The notes under the pieces were generated by a model that worked only from the letters and a program-made list of their open reading frames with translations, ran no database searches and was not told where the DNA came from. The translations under genes were made by a program, and so were the position numbers. Shown here in pieces: positions 45,954 to 57,735 of a DNA stretch of 64,000 nucleotides. The stretch covers positions 43,584,870 through 43,648,869 of the forward strand of contig CM051456.1 in the NCBI GenBank assembly GCA_028274465.1, written 5' to 3'. The DNA is from Plantago ovata. Lineage: Eukaryota > Streptophyta > Magnoliopsida > Lamiales > Plantaginaceae. How positions within the stretch are numbered: the first letter of the stretch is position 1; each line of letters opens with the position of its first letter.

Positions 45954-46435
45954 CCAACTTGCAATTTACCACCGTTGTTAATCATCTCTCCCAAATCGCT
46001 TTTTCTCAGATCGATCTTCATCTCCATTCGCTTCCCCCAAATCAATCTTCTTCATCAATCACCACCAAGCAAATCGAATTCCTCCCTCCATCTCCACCAA
46101 ACCGCTGCTCTCTCCAAATCGAACTTCTCCGTAACCCTTGCCCGACCTCAGTCCAGCTTACAAATCCCTAGGATTCTTCTCTAAAACTCACATCCAACTT
46201 GCAATTTACCACCGTTGTTAATCATCTCTCCCAAATCGCTTTTTCTCAGATCGATCTTCATCTCCATTCGCTTCCCCCAAATCAATCTTCTTCATCAATC
46301 ACCACCAAGCAAATCGAATTCCTCCCTCCATCTCCACCAAACCGCTGCTCTCTCCAAATCGAACTTCTCCGTAACCCTTGCCCGACCTCAGTCCAGCTTA
46401 CAAATCCCTAGGATTCTTCTCAAAAACTCACATCC
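45954..46435. repeat. Tandem duplication of 240 bp
   Basis: Two adjacent copies (45954-46193 and 46194-46433 or so) starting CCAACTTGCAATTTACC. I find one difference (TTCTCTAAAA against TTCTCAAAAA near 46182/46422). Frames of about 70 codons are repeated in each copy, but nothing suggests they are genes. Confidence 0.93.
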
Positions 46436-47205
46436 TGGCGGCAAGTGAGGATAACAGAGGCTTCGGCTGGAGGTCAATCTGCTGCCATTGTCGACTGGCG
46501 ACCTCCGTGAGGACGGGTAATCGTTCAACCATCTCAGCCCCGTCCAACTCGCTCCCGATTTCAGTCCCAGTCCAACTTCAATCCAGTCCCGACACCTACA
46601 CAGTTCGATTCGTGGTCCATGTCGCTATCTCCAGTTCCGACACCGACACCTCGGCCCGATTAGAGTTTGTCCGAGTGGTGGGTCGAATCTGAGTCCGACT
46701 TGGAGGATTGCAATTTCCTAGTTGTGACCTATTCTCATTCGAGTCCGACTTTGGACGTCCGAGTGTTAGGCCTCTATGTTTCAAGCCATGAATTTCCATA
46801 TCTTTGATTCTGGGCTGTGAACTTTTTCTGGTCTTAATCATCTCAGACCAGAGTTTTTGACTTTGTGAGTTTGGCATGATAGCTGGAAGCCGTCCGACCT
46901 TATTGTTCTGAGTAGGTGGAGTCCGAGTAGGTAGCGATGCGAATTGAGGCCCGGGCAATGTCAATGGCCAGATCCGGCTGTGGTGGTCAGAAATGGTATG
47001 CCCAACCTGCGTACTGGAGTCCGAGAACTCAAAGGCCGAGTGAGTCCGATTCCGAGGTCCGAGTAATTTCGGAAAGTCAAGTCCGAGACTGAAGTCTGAG
47101 AACTCAAAGGCCGAGTGAATCCGATTCCGAGGTCTGAGTAATTTTGAAAAGTCGAGTCTGAGACTGAAGGTCTGAGAACTCAAAGGCCGAGTGAGTCCGG
47201 GTGAG
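46436..47205. repeat. GTCCGAGT-rich sequence with a 75-bp tandem repeat
   Basis: The word TCCGA recurs throughout. From about 47015 to 47205 a unit of 75-76 bp (CGAGAACTCAAAGGCCGAGT) is repeated about 2.4 times. The long minus-strand frame across it is best read as a by-product of the repeat. Confidence 0.7.
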
Positions 47206-47539
47206 CAATGGGTCCTTCGGTTGTTCTTTGAATAAATAACGAGATGACATAATACTCAAGTTTATGTATCATCTTTATTTTTGGAACTCTGAATTCCATC
47301 CTTTTTTTTTTAAAATAAAACTCATGCAAAGCCATGAATAGAGTAGAATTCAAAAATTACATGTTGTCAACACAATGTCTACAATCTAAAGAGAAAGAAA
47401 AGATGCTTATCTGTAAATTCTAAACCATGGTGAATCACAAATACAGAATCACAAAATGAAAGATACAAATGAGACCGGGTCTCATCGGATGAAATAGCTC
47501 ACAGACCAAGTATAAGCACATTACTCAGAGCGCATTTTG
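47206..47539. other. AT-rich stretch without recognised features
   Basis: No gene, repeat or LTR end seen. It may be the 3' untranslated part of the Tat-like fragment that reads on the minus strand. Confidence 0.3.
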
Positions 47540-47781
47540 ATAACACTGGCAATTTTGAGCACTAGCACAGGAGCTCAACCACTTTGCGGGTTCCTTAGTG
47601 GCTACGGCTTCAACTTCTTTCAGCGTTCCTTACTGGGAAAATGTAAGGATGGGCCATTGCTTCCTCTGAGAAAAACTTGTCTCTTGAATGTCTTTTGAAC
47701 TTGAGAGATTCTTGTATCTTGGGAGGAAACGACTTTGTGGAAGGAACATGACACTTTTTGTCAGACGACACTCTCTTTTGG
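47540..47781 (-). pseudogene. Tat-like gypsy coding remnant, part beyond solo LTR E
   Basis: On the minus strand the peptide SVMFLPQSRF can be read near 47750. It resembles TTMFLPKKAF at 58005-57970 on the other side of LTR E. The DNA block GGAAGGAACATG occurs on both sides (47740 and 57985), so this is a tandem-repeated part of one degraded reading frame, now split by E and D. Confidence 0.4.
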
Positions 47782-48793
47782 TGATGACAGTGTTTTTTAC
47801 ACTATCATTCGAGTATTTTTTCACCAATTTAGCTATCCTTTTGCATGCATTTTAGTGCATTTTGTTAGAATAGTGTCACGTTTCCATTCTTTTTATTATT
47901 TTCAGGTTTTAGGTGGAAATCGCGTTTTTGGATATAATTCATGGCGAAACAATGATGTTTTGGTGCAACGAGATCACCAGTGGTGTGTCATGATGTACCG
48001 AGACGAGTTTCAAGGCCAAGAGATCAAGTTCGGAGCTCAAGACCGTGCAAGGGGCCGAATTCGAGGATCTAAAGGAAGAATTCCGCACGGGCCGCGTTCT
48101 GCCCGTGCGGGGCACACCGCCGCGGAGCTTTCCGAGAGCTCTATATATATATCCCAAATTCTGCGATTTTAGATATCTATTTTCATATTTTTCCAGACAT
48201 AAACCCTAGAGCTTGTTCTGAGGATATTTTCTCTTACATTCTTTGTAACTTAGCGAATTTGGAGCTAGAGGAGAGATTTGGACACCGTTTAATCTCACCT
48301 TGCTAGATCTTTGTGAGTTTTAGCCATTCACCGGAGATTGACAACCTTTGGTGGTAACCTTGTATCTCACAATTCTGCTATTTATCTTTCAATTAAACAT
48401 GTTTTCTTTCATTATTGCTTCGATTATGATTGTTTATCGTGTTATTGATATGAGTAGCTAAGCATCTAGTTGGTGATAGTATGTGAATTTGTAGCTAGGG
48501 TTCGTATTATGCATGATTGAGAATCTGAGTCTTTTACTTGTTTAATTATCTTAATTCGATTCTTTGATCCGACTAAGCCACATATCTTTGTAGAAAGGTG
48601 TTAGAAACACTAGGACAATTCAAGATCATCGATTCGATTATATATAATTTGCAAGTATTGCTTGAACTAAGTATTAGTATAGATAGGAAGCTTTCAAAAT
48701 ACACATCTGCAAACCTGTCTTTGGTGTTTGTAAATCGAATTACTTTTAAGACAGTACGCGTTGCACTTTCATGCATAATTAGAACTTGATGCT
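47782..48793 (+). repeat. E: gypsy solo LTR, first part
   Basis: It starts TGATGACAG, followed by a clear but diverged match to the complement of the B/C/D LTRs (ACACTATCATTCGAG, GAATAGTGTCACGTTTCC). It carries its own palindrome (CGCACGGGC...GCCCGTGCGG, 48084-48110) and TATATATATAT at 48142-48152. Element D is inserted at 48793. The second part is 57736-57964. Confidence 0.85.
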
Positions 48794-50082
48794 TGATGAA
48801 CGCGGATTTGTCGGGTCCCCATTCAGCAAATAAATTTGTTATTTAGCCAAAGGCAATTCACAACTACAACGAAAACCGTAGTGTAGCAGTAGAATGACCT
48901 CGAGTGTCGTTCTCTAAGGACTATAACTAGCTTTATCAAATCTAATTTAGAATATAAAAATAGCAGACTGGATAGCAAAGGTTTTTCTAACAGATAATGG
49001 AGATTGGTGATAGTATGATCCTTCAAAGCATAACGGGTCAATAATCATGAGTAAATTCCTCGGTCTTGCATGGAGATCTTTGATCAATCTAATATCCTGT
49101 TGCAATTATTAAGCACTACGAAGATAATGATACTGACAAGTCAATCTCTATTGTCCTATTGTGTTCCGTCATTATTCAACACTACGAAGATAAACATGCG
49201 CATAGGTCGACGAGGGTCCAATTGTGCATAATAATTAATACAACATACGAGAATTTAGGCTGAGCCTGATCAACGAAATAAAGCAATAACACGGAGTATA
49301 ATGCGCGATATAGCCATTAGCATGATTATCTTCCCTTCGCTAAGAATTCACATACTACCACCAACGATAAGTTTAGCTACTCATAATAGGCATGCAATCA
49401 ACCGAAATCATAGAAGAAAACATGTTGAAAGATATAAAAAATAAGTAGAATAAACTGTAAGATACAATGTTACCGAAGGTTGTCAATCTCCGAAGAATTG
49501 CGATCCTACAAGCTCCAATCTGCTATGAAAAAGTGTCCCCTAAGCTACGAACCCCCAGAACAGGCTCTGGGAAGTCCCTACCTAAAACTACAGAGAAAGG
49601 TGAGAGAATAGGTCTGGAAAAGTATGATTTCGGAGAAAAACTGAGCAACTATATAGGCTACGAAAAAGTGTGGGGCGATTCGCCCGGTGTGGGGCGAGTC
49701 ACACCACGTCCCGGGCGGTTCGCCCGGGAGTAATTTTCGCGGAATTCCGCGTTTTCGACGCGTTTTTGAATTTCTTCCCCTTTTCGGACTCGGTTTCTGA
49801 CTTCTAGTGGCCTTCTAACCTCCAGATTCGACCCCTAGACTCCAAATCCTATCCGAAAACCTTCAGATACTCCAAATAGGCTTCTGGAACACCAATTCCT
49901 TGTCAACTTCAATATAATTGTCCGGAAATCCTCGATTTTCAACCAAAACCTGTAAAATAAAATTTAAAGGGAAACGTGACACTATTCTAATAAAATGCAC
50001 TAAAATATAGCTAAATTAACATAGAGGATAGCTAAAATAGGTGAAAAAGACTCAAATGAAAGTGTAAAATACACATTCATCA
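48794..50082 (-). repeat. 3' LTR of element D
   Basis: 1,289 bp, ending ACATTCATCA before the polypurine tract (50083-50095). Palindromes lie at 49670-49728; the TATA motif is shortened to TATATA. Confidence 0.9.
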
Positions 50083-51639
50083 AACTCCCCAAACCGAACC
50101 TTTGCTTGTCCTCAAGCAACTAAGCTAGACTCTAATACAAGAAACAATGCAAGACACAAAATGGAGTCTCATGCCAAATAAAATGAACTAATCTACTGAA
50201 TCTACCAAAAATCATATGAACAAAAACCATATAAATCAAAGCATGAATATAGGTTGAAGAATACCTCGATTGACTTATACACATCCACATAAGCAATTAT
50301 GTCAAGACAAGATAGTCTCTCGTAACATTCTCTACCTGGACCTAGTCAGTGACGACGTAATGAAGCATGCTAAGATACGAATGGTTGTCCCGTGCCTATG
50401 AAACTGAGGACTTACTGCTGTTCCACCATGTTAAGACTTTTCCTCAAAGAGGTCGAACCAGTACTGGCTCACATCAAACGAAGGAGGGTTCCCTATAAAA
50501 GTTAACACTCCCCTATTCTACCCATCTCTCAAGTAAAGTCTTAAGCTATTCACCACTTCCTGAATGGCAGGACGAGGGTGGTCTAGAACAGATGACACTC
50601 AAGAACAAAAGACAAAAAATAGAAAATTACAACACGATTACGAACATTACAAGAATTGGAAAATGAGACACAACACTTTGCTAAACTGCTATTTGGCTTT
50701 CTTTTTTGGACCCTTCTTTGCTTTTTTGGGGTCTTTTCTTTTTTTCCTTTCTTTTTTTCTTTCCAGTTTCTTTTTTTCTTTTTCTTTTTCTTTTTTTCTG
50801 GAATTTTTCTTTTTTTCTTTTTTTTTGATTTGTTTCCTAGCCAGCAGTAGCATAACAAAAAGAGAGAAAATGACTCACACGACTTCCCCAAACCTATTCG
50901 AAAGAATAGGTTGGAGTACAAAATTTACAGAAAAGGAAAAATAAACTCACGATACGAAAATGGAAAACGAAAACAAGTCTAATGATGGTGTAACCCCCTC
51001 CCCAAACCTATTCGGAAGAATACGTTATAAACAAAGGATCACACAACCTCACACTACCTCCTTCCTAGGCATTTAGCAATCTCAAAGCATGGTGAAGACT
51101 TGTTGCCTCTTAGGTACATAATTACTCGGGAAAACAACCATAAGTCCCTAACATGCATCATCCTATTATAAAGGCCTTCGTGAACCGCAGTAGAGAAAAC
51201 ACCACTAAGTGATGTCAAGACTACCAAATTTAACTAAGTGCAATACATAAATGTGACAAGCCAAGTGAGAAAAACCTCAAACAAATTCATAGAGATGAAG
51301 CATACGATTAATGGCATAGTTGGTTGATCTACCCAATAAAAAAGTTCAAAAAATTCGGCAATAAACTCCATATAAAACATGCAAGACTATCCTAGGATGA
51401 ATGTAGTGAATGCAACCTAAAAAACTAAGAAAGCAGTAAACGTGCAAATGCAAATGCAAACAAAGAACAAGATACTAATCAACACAAAGCCAAACAATAC
51501 TTAACATCACGGTTCACATCCCATCCCCCTTACGATTCTTAAGCTAGCCCCTAGCAAAAGAGAATGAGTAATAAGAAGTGATACTAGATGTTACCGAACG
51601 GTTTGGCCTAGGTTGGCTGAGAGTGGACATGTGAAAGGA
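50083..51639 (-). other. 3' non-coding region of element D
   Basis: Polypurine tract, GCTTGTCCTCAAGC stem, the block matching the antisense ORF (about 50320-50490, broken), a purine-rich tract in sense (about 50700-50830), and hairpins at 50891-50912 and 51005-51026 (one mismatch). No sense gene. Confidence 0.7.
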
Positions 51640-52944
51640 CTAATCATCGGGATGGTAATCCCCATAAAAGTCCCTCCACATGTCAGAGATGAGCTCATTG
51701 GACTGACATAGAGCCTCCTGCTGCTGCTGGATGAGCTGTTGCTGCTCCCACCTTTGCTGCCTATCCTCTCGGCGATGCTCCTCGAATGTCTCCCAATCGC
51801 GGTTGTGCTGGGCAATGTGCCTGTCGAGGTCCTGTCGCATGGCCGCGTTGTTGGCATCAATTCTATCGAAACGGCCGTCGAGGTAGGTACGGAATTCAGA
51901 GAAGTCAAATCCTCTAGACCCCTGTGGTGCTCGAGGCGGTGCATGCGGTGCTCTATGGACAAACGGGATATCTGGGATAGGGGCTTGGCGAACATCGGCC
52001 TCCATAGCATCCTCATGATCGGAATCACTCGGCTGGAAGGGTGCTCCTACATCAACAGCGGCAGCCATGGGGTTCTTCAACTGATACCTAGTCAGTTGCA
52101 CCTCAATGGTTGAGGGTGAAAGGGCAGCGACCTCGCAATCCCCCTCCTCAATGTCATCGACCCCATGATATTTGTTGTAGGTTGTGATGAAGCTTGGGAA
52201 GATGAAGGGCTTCCTCTTCTTTTCCCAGTGGCGCTCGTACTCCTCATACATGATGTGCCCTATGTCGATCTGATGTCTGCCTATCAAGCAGTAGAGGAGC
52301 TCGGCGTAGTAGGGCTGAATCCACGAGTCATTCTTCCTAGGGATCAAGTTGGAGATGCAAAATTTCATCATCACCTTAGCTTCAATGCTAAGGTCGCTCT
52401 GACTGATCCGTGTAGGTTCTCCCCCGATTTCTGGATATCGGTACTCCCTGTTGCAGATCGCGTCTGTGATGTGTCTTCCTATCCCCCTAGAGGCTCTTGA
52501 ATACAGGTAGGCATGGTCGCTTCCTGTGAATTCCTGATGCCCAAAATGGATGAATGAAGAAATGTGCTCTGGTGTCCACGGTATTATCAGGCCTCGGACT
52601 AGTACCCCATTCTTCTCCTCGAGATCTGTGTATCCAATGTAGAACTCTTGGAGGAGGCTCTCGTCGTACCCCTTGAACCTGTTGGAACTGTACCATACCC
52701 AATTCCTTCTTGACACCAATCGTGATAGCGTCCTATACCCCGCTGTATCAACTGCTGACTCTGGAATATCAATCCTCCTGTCTGGGATGATCGATCTTCC
52801 CCCGTCGGCCAGCTCCGCTTCTAGCCTTTGATGCACCTCTATCGCAGCTACAGACAACTCGTACATATGATGAGATGGTTGGGAGCTTGATGCTACTCCC
52901 TTCCCTTTTCTGCTCGAGCCGGCTCTCCTCGATCTCGGTGCCAT
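51640..52944 (-). CDS. ORF2 of element D, open; putative plant transposon protein
   Basis: 434 residues from the ATG at 52944 to a stop at 51640. It has a basic, Ser-rich N-terminus (RRAGSSRKGKG), then a core of about 230 residues with YRTLSRL, FKGYDESLLQEFY, GVLVRGLIIPWT, LSIEAKVMMKFC, IDIGHIMYEEY and PFIFPSFIT. The pattern 'SDL..EAK....F....L.P....W....A.LLY.L......I..G.IMY.E......FPSFIT' fits what I recall of the putative plant transposon protein domain (PF20167), often found downstream of pol in Athila-like elements. An acidic linker (DSDHEDAMEAD) and a Gln-rich coiled coil (QQRWEQQQLIQQQQ) end it. I see no membrane segment, so 'envelope' is not supported. A TAG acceptor-like site lies five bases before the ATG. 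The function is unknown. Confidence 0.82.
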   Translation of the reverse strand: MAPRSRRAGSSRKGKGVASSSQPSHHMYELSVAAIEVHQRLEAELADGGRSIIPDRRIDIPESAVDTAGYRTLSRLVSRRNWVWYSSNRFKGYDESLLQEFYIGYTDLEEKNGVLVRGLIIPWTPEHISSFIHFGHQEFTGSDHAYLYSRASRGIGRHITDAICNREYRYPEIGGEPTRISQSDLSIEAKVMMKFCISNLIPRKNDSWIQPYYAELLYCLIGRHQIDIGHIMYEEYERHWEKKRKPFIFPSFITTYNKYHGVDDIEEGDCEVAALSPSTIEVQLTRYQLKNPMAAAVDVGAPFQPSDSDHEDAMEADVRQAPIPDIPFVHRAPHAPPRAPQGSRGFDFSEFRTYLDGRFDRIDANNAAMRQDLDRHIAQHNRDWETFEEHRREDRQQRWEQQQLIQQQQEALCQSNELISDMWRDFYGDYHPDD

Positions 52945-54093
52945 GATTCCTACAAACAACAATTAGTATCTTGTACGATGCAAAACAGACCTATGCATAT
53001 GTAAATATACGAGCGAACAACGAGCAATATCTTCAAAAATCCAACTCCTCAAAAACCCAAAGTCTAGTCTAGCTGTTTCATTACGCAACATATCAATGTA
53101 ACTACTACAATAACATATCACATTATGCTCTTGCTAAACAACAAATGCCTTGAATCACAAGGTTCAATCCATACCATAATAATCAAAAATCTAACATAAA
53201 TCCTCAACTCCATCAATCATGCATTCTACCAATACATCCATCATTATCATATCAACAAACACATGTTTAAGCATGGAATGATAGTAAGAGATACATTTCC
53301 TAACAAGATATATCATCTAATAGCAAAAATCTCAAATCAACAAACCAAGCCTAATTGAACATGCAATTGATAATGAATAACGAATCTAATCACATAAAAC
53401 ATCAACCCATACATCATACAAGCTTAATTGAAGCATAAATTCAAAAACCCCCAAATTTGAAAAATTAGGGTTCATGTGATAATACCTCAAATACGAAGTT
53501 TGAATGAACTAGGAAGAGATTTGTTTGGATGAAAAGAAAGAGCACGTAACAGGCTTCGATTGAAGCTAAAGAACACACAAATTGATGGAAAGATGAAGAA
53601 GTTATGAAGGTTTGAAGGTTTTGTGAAAATGGAGGATTTTGTTTTGAGTTTAAGTGAAGAAGGAGAAGTGAAATGAGAAGAAATGGGGGAGAACCCCGTT
53701 TTTCTCATCTGCAGAACGTGGGGCGATTCGCCCCACGCCTGGGACGAATCGCCCCGCACGTCCGGAGCGCGCGCGCGCTCTGGACGTGGGGCGATTCGCC
53801 CCTCATGGGGGGCGATTCGCCCCCCACCTCCTGAGGTGGGGAGACGATCGTTTCGAAATAAAATGCGGTTTTTAGTCCCCGAAAACCATTTTTCTCAAAA
53901 AATCACTCGAAAAATCGCACTCGAACATAACATAAGCACATACGACACAGAGATGAACAAATTCACATATGAAAAGCAAATTGTTAAAGAATGAATGCAT
54001 GCAATAAAGCGGTAAAGAAAGCGATAAAAAACCCCGGGTTCCCTCCCGGATAGCGCCATTGTTTAAAGTCTCTGACTCGACTCCTGTCTTCGC
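52945..54093 (-). promoter_or_regulatory. Spacer of element D: palindromes, leader and candidate intron before ORF2
   Basis: In sense: GC palindromes (53838-53708, with GGGGCGATTCGCCCC and a GAGCGCGCGCGCGCTC core), pyrimidine-rich leader (53700-53486), GAG|GTATTA donor-like site (exon end 53486), 536-nt candidate intron (53485-52950) ending TGTTTGTAG, then GAATC-ATG. The arrangement is shared with B and C. A promoter is inferred; there is no TATA box. Confidence 0.5.
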
Positions 54094-56242
54094 CTAGCTT
54101 TTCTTTTTTAGGGTATTAGACTTCCCCTTCACGGATCTCCTTCCCATGCCTCGAACCTGTGAATAAGAATGAACATAGACATTAAGACCACTGTAGTCAA
54201 TAGTGCTAGAAGTATCAGGTGGATCAGATATGGCTTGCAACACATGTTGCTTGCCATCCACTTCAATAGTGCAAGTTCTTTGGTAGATGTCAATCACGGA
54301 GCGTAGCTTAGTCAAGAACGTTCGCCCCAAGAGAATGACATCCCCTGTCCCAGGTGTAGATGCCGGCATAACTACAAAATCGGTGTATACAGAAGCTTCA
54401 CCAATCTTGACCAATACATTCTTCACAACGCCTTCGGGTTTCACAAGGGATCCATCCGCCAGTTGCACAATAGCTTTATGCACAAATAGTTTTCCAAGGT
54501 TACTCTTCTCGAAAACATTCAAAGGGAGCACATTAGAGTAGGATCCCGTGTCTAGTGTGGCACGGACATCTTCAAGTTCCCCAATCCCGGTCTTAACATC
54601 GAAACTTTGAGGAGTGACTCGGGATCCTCTTGCTCCTCTTCACTCTTCTCAGTACCAAGGTCCTTCTCTTCTTCCTCGACCTGTGGGGGCATTTCCCTCT
54701 TGCAACTCTCGCACTTAGCAACCTTCTTGATGGTGATTTCAACAGGTAGATCACCCACCAAGGTAATGGACATCGACTTCTCAGTGTTGCTAGGCAGCTT
54801 GCCTTGCTCCCTACTTGTTCCTCGGTCGATCAACTCTTGCATCTTTTGATGGGCAAGCCTAGTGCTCTCTTCCAACCTATCAAGCCTTGCCCTAGTCTTC
54901 TCGGAATCTTCTTCATAACGTTTGAGAAAACTTTGTGTGTGATCAACCATCTTTTGCAAGTTCTCCATCAGTTGAGCCGACTTCGACTTTGGTGGCTCTT
55001 TCGGAGCGGGGTTTTCGCAGTGATCATTACCATAGTTTAGCCTACTACGGTCTTGGTTAGGGCCATAAGTTTGGTTATCCGGTGCATATCCTTGATTGTT
55101 TCGGAATCCCCTTCTCCAAAATCCACCTCTAGGATTCCTACCGTCTTGTCCGTAGCTAACTTCTTGAGTACCAAACTCCGTAGCAAAGGCTTCCTCTTCG
55201 CCTTCTCGAGCCCAGTTGCCATCATCATACGCAAGCTCTGATCTACACATATGAGCCCCATGCCCATAGTTCTTGCATATTCGGGATACTTCGTTCGAAA
55301 TAGTTGTTCCGGTGGCGCTCTTGAGGACTTGCTTCAATTCGTTGGTAAAGCACTCGAATTGATCCCCATTCCCCCTATACATAGGGGCTTCTTGAGTCGG
55401 TGGAGCTTCAGGTTCACGTCTCCTAACCATTGCTCTTGGGTCCTTGAATTGCGAACCCTTAGCAAGCCTTTTGAAAACTGCCCAGACGGCTTCTGCGGTT
55501 TCCTCCCAAATATTGCCTCGGCTTTGGAAATTCACCACTTGTTGGTTCTCGAAGGTTAGTCCATTGTAGAAGTGTTGGACTAGGTCAGAAAGTTCAAAAC
55601 CATGGTGAGGGCACTTGTTCGTGAGATCTTGGAATTTCTCAAACGCGGTGTAGATGGTCTCATCAAAGTCCTGCTTGAATCTAGTGATTTGCGCCTTTAG
55701 CGCGGTAGTCAAGGTGTGAGGGAAGTATTTCTCCATGAAAGCTGAAAAAACCTTCTCCCAAGTGTCCAGCGAGCCTGCTGGTAGAGAACTCAACCATGAC
55801 TTGGCTCTATCGCCAAGTCCCATAGCAAAAACCTTCATCCTCAACTCATCCGTTGTTATTTCAGCTCCGGGTCATGGGAGTTGGTTGAAGAAATCATCGA
55901 TATCGTGCAAGTACCCCATCACATCTTCCCTTGATAAGCCATAGAACCTCGGCAGTTGTTGGAATGCGTGGTTCTTGATTTCCAGATCTCGAGTTGCAGA
56001 CGAAAGAACGATCGCCGGTCCCCTCATACGATACTTGGTGGGTTGAACCCATGCTTTCAGTGGTCTAGCTTCTGCCATTCCGTCGATTTCCTTCAAAAGA
56101 CTGTGTAGAGATTCAGAGAAATTGGTATCCTCTATTTCCTCTAGTGCACGCCTTTGAAGTAGTCGCCTTCTTTGGTGGTAGACTCTGTCGATCTCAGCAA
56201 TTGAATTAGCAAGTGGTTTTCTTTAGATCGTGTATGTGGCAT
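54094..56242 (-). pseudogene. gag-protease of element D, broken
   Basis: Homologous to 37507-39633. It begins at the same ATG (56242). A 1-bp deletion follows near 56215. An in-frame TGA at 55872-55874 replaces a CGA Arg codon. The knuckle reads SRICKNYGHGAHMC (first Cys lost). A 1-bp deletion near 54612 separates Gag (to 54552) from the protease (LDTGSYSN near 54540, VILLGRTFL; end 54094). Confidence 0.85.
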
Positions 56243-56366
56243 ACACTATCTGTAACAGACTAGGAAAGCAGTATCAGAGAGAGATTAAAAAGGAAAACTA
56301 AAACTAATAGAATTAGGAATCGAAAGCTGAAAATATAATCAAATTAAACAGAAAAAAGGAGTATAG

Positions 56367-56384
56367 TCCCCGGCAGCGGCGCCA
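56367..56384 (-). promoter_or_regulatory. Primer binding site of element D (tRNA-Asp)
   Basis: TCCCCGGCAGCGGCGCCA as printed, one change relative to the site of B, three bases from the 5' LTR. Confidence 0.88.
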
Positions 56385-56387
56385 ATT

Positions 56388-57730
56388 TGATGAACGCGGG
56401 TTTGTCGGGTCCCGATTCAGCAAATAAATTTGTTATTTAGCCAAAGGCAATTCACAACTACAACGAAAACCGTAGTGTAGCAGTAGAATGACCTCGAGTG
56501 TCGTTCTCTAAGGACTATAACTAGCTTTATCAAATCTAATTTAGAATATAAAAACAGCAGACTGGATAGCAAAGGTTTTTCTAACAGATAATGGAGATTG
56601 GTGATAGTATGATCCTTCAATGCATAACGGGTCAATAATCATGCGTAAATTCCTCGGTCTTGCATGGAGATCTTTGATCAATCTAATGTCCTGTTGCAAT
56701 TATTAAGCACTACGAAGATAATGATATGGACAAGTCAATCTCTATTGTCCTATTGTGTTCCGTAATTATTCAACACTACAAAGATAAACATGCACATAGG
56801 TCGACGAGGGTCCAATTGTGCATAATAATTAATACAACATACGAGAATTTAGGCTGAGCCTGATCAACGAAATAAAGCAATAACACGGAGTATAATGCGC
56901 GATATAGCCATTAGCATGATTATCTTCCCTTCGCTAAGAATTCACATACTACCACCAACGATAAGTTTAGCTACTCATAATAGGCATGCAATCAACAGAA
57001 ATCATAGAAGAAAACATGTTGAAAGATATAAAAAATAAGTAGAATAAACTGTAAGATACAATGTTACCGAAGGTTGGCAATCTCCGAAGAATTGCGATCC
57101 TACAAGCTCCAATCTGCTATGAAAAGTGGCCCCTAAGCTACGAACCCCCAGAACAGGCTCTGGGAAGTCCCTATCTATAACTACAGAGAAAGGTGAGAGA
57201 ATAGGTCTGGAACTACAGAGAAAGGTGAGAGAATAGGTCTGGAAAAGTATGAATTTCGGAGAAAAACTGAGCAACTATATATAGGCTACGAAAGAGTGTG
57301 GGGCGATTTGCCCCACACACCGGGCGGTTCGCCCGGTGTGGGGCGAGTCGCCCCACGTCCCGGGCGGTTCGCCCGGGAGTAATTTTCGCGGAATTCCACG
57401 TTTTCGACGCATTTTTTGATTTCTTCCCCTTTTCGGACTCGGTTTCTGACTTCTAGTGGCCTTCTAACCTCCAGATTCGCCCCTAGACTCCAAATCCTAT
57501 CCGAAAACCTTCAGATACTCCAAATAGGCTTCTGGAATACCAATTCCTTGTCAACTTCAATATAATTGCCTGGAAATCCTCGATTTTCAACCAAAACCTG
57601 TAAAATAAAATCTAAAGGGAAACGTGACACTATTCAAATAAAATGCACTAAAATATAGCTAAATTAACATAGAGGATAGCTAAAATAGGTGAAAAAGACT
57701 CAAATGAAAGTGTAAAATACACATTCATCA
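56388..57730 (-). repeat. 5' LTR of element D
   Basis: 1,343 bp. Longer than its partner mainly because a 35-bp block (AACTACAGAGAAAGGTGAGA...) is tandemly duplicated at about 57178-57247 and the palindrome array (57297-57378) has one more unit. TATATATA lies at 57276-57283. Confidence 0.9.
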
Positions 57731-57735
57731 ATGCT

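Larger units (their letters stand above)
48794..57730 (-). mobile_element. Element D: non-autonomous Athila-type gypsy element
   Basis: TSD ATGCT at 48789-48793 and 57731-57735, 8,937 bp, inserted in solo LTR E. Same layout as C. ORF2 is open; gag-protease is broken. The LTR start TGATGAACGCGGATTTGTCGG is distinct from B and C, while the rest of the LTR is alike, so D represents a sub-family. Confidence 0.92.

Noticed and set aside
46596..47183. A 195-codon minus-strand open frame
   Set aside because: It runs through the 75-bp repeat and TCCGA-rich sequence, repeats its own peptide with the repeat, and has no recognisable domain.
47630..47827. Small minus-strand frame spanning the start of solo LTR E
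   Set aside because: It crosses the LTR boundary; only the part left of 47782 can be old coding sequence, annotated as a Tat-like remnant.
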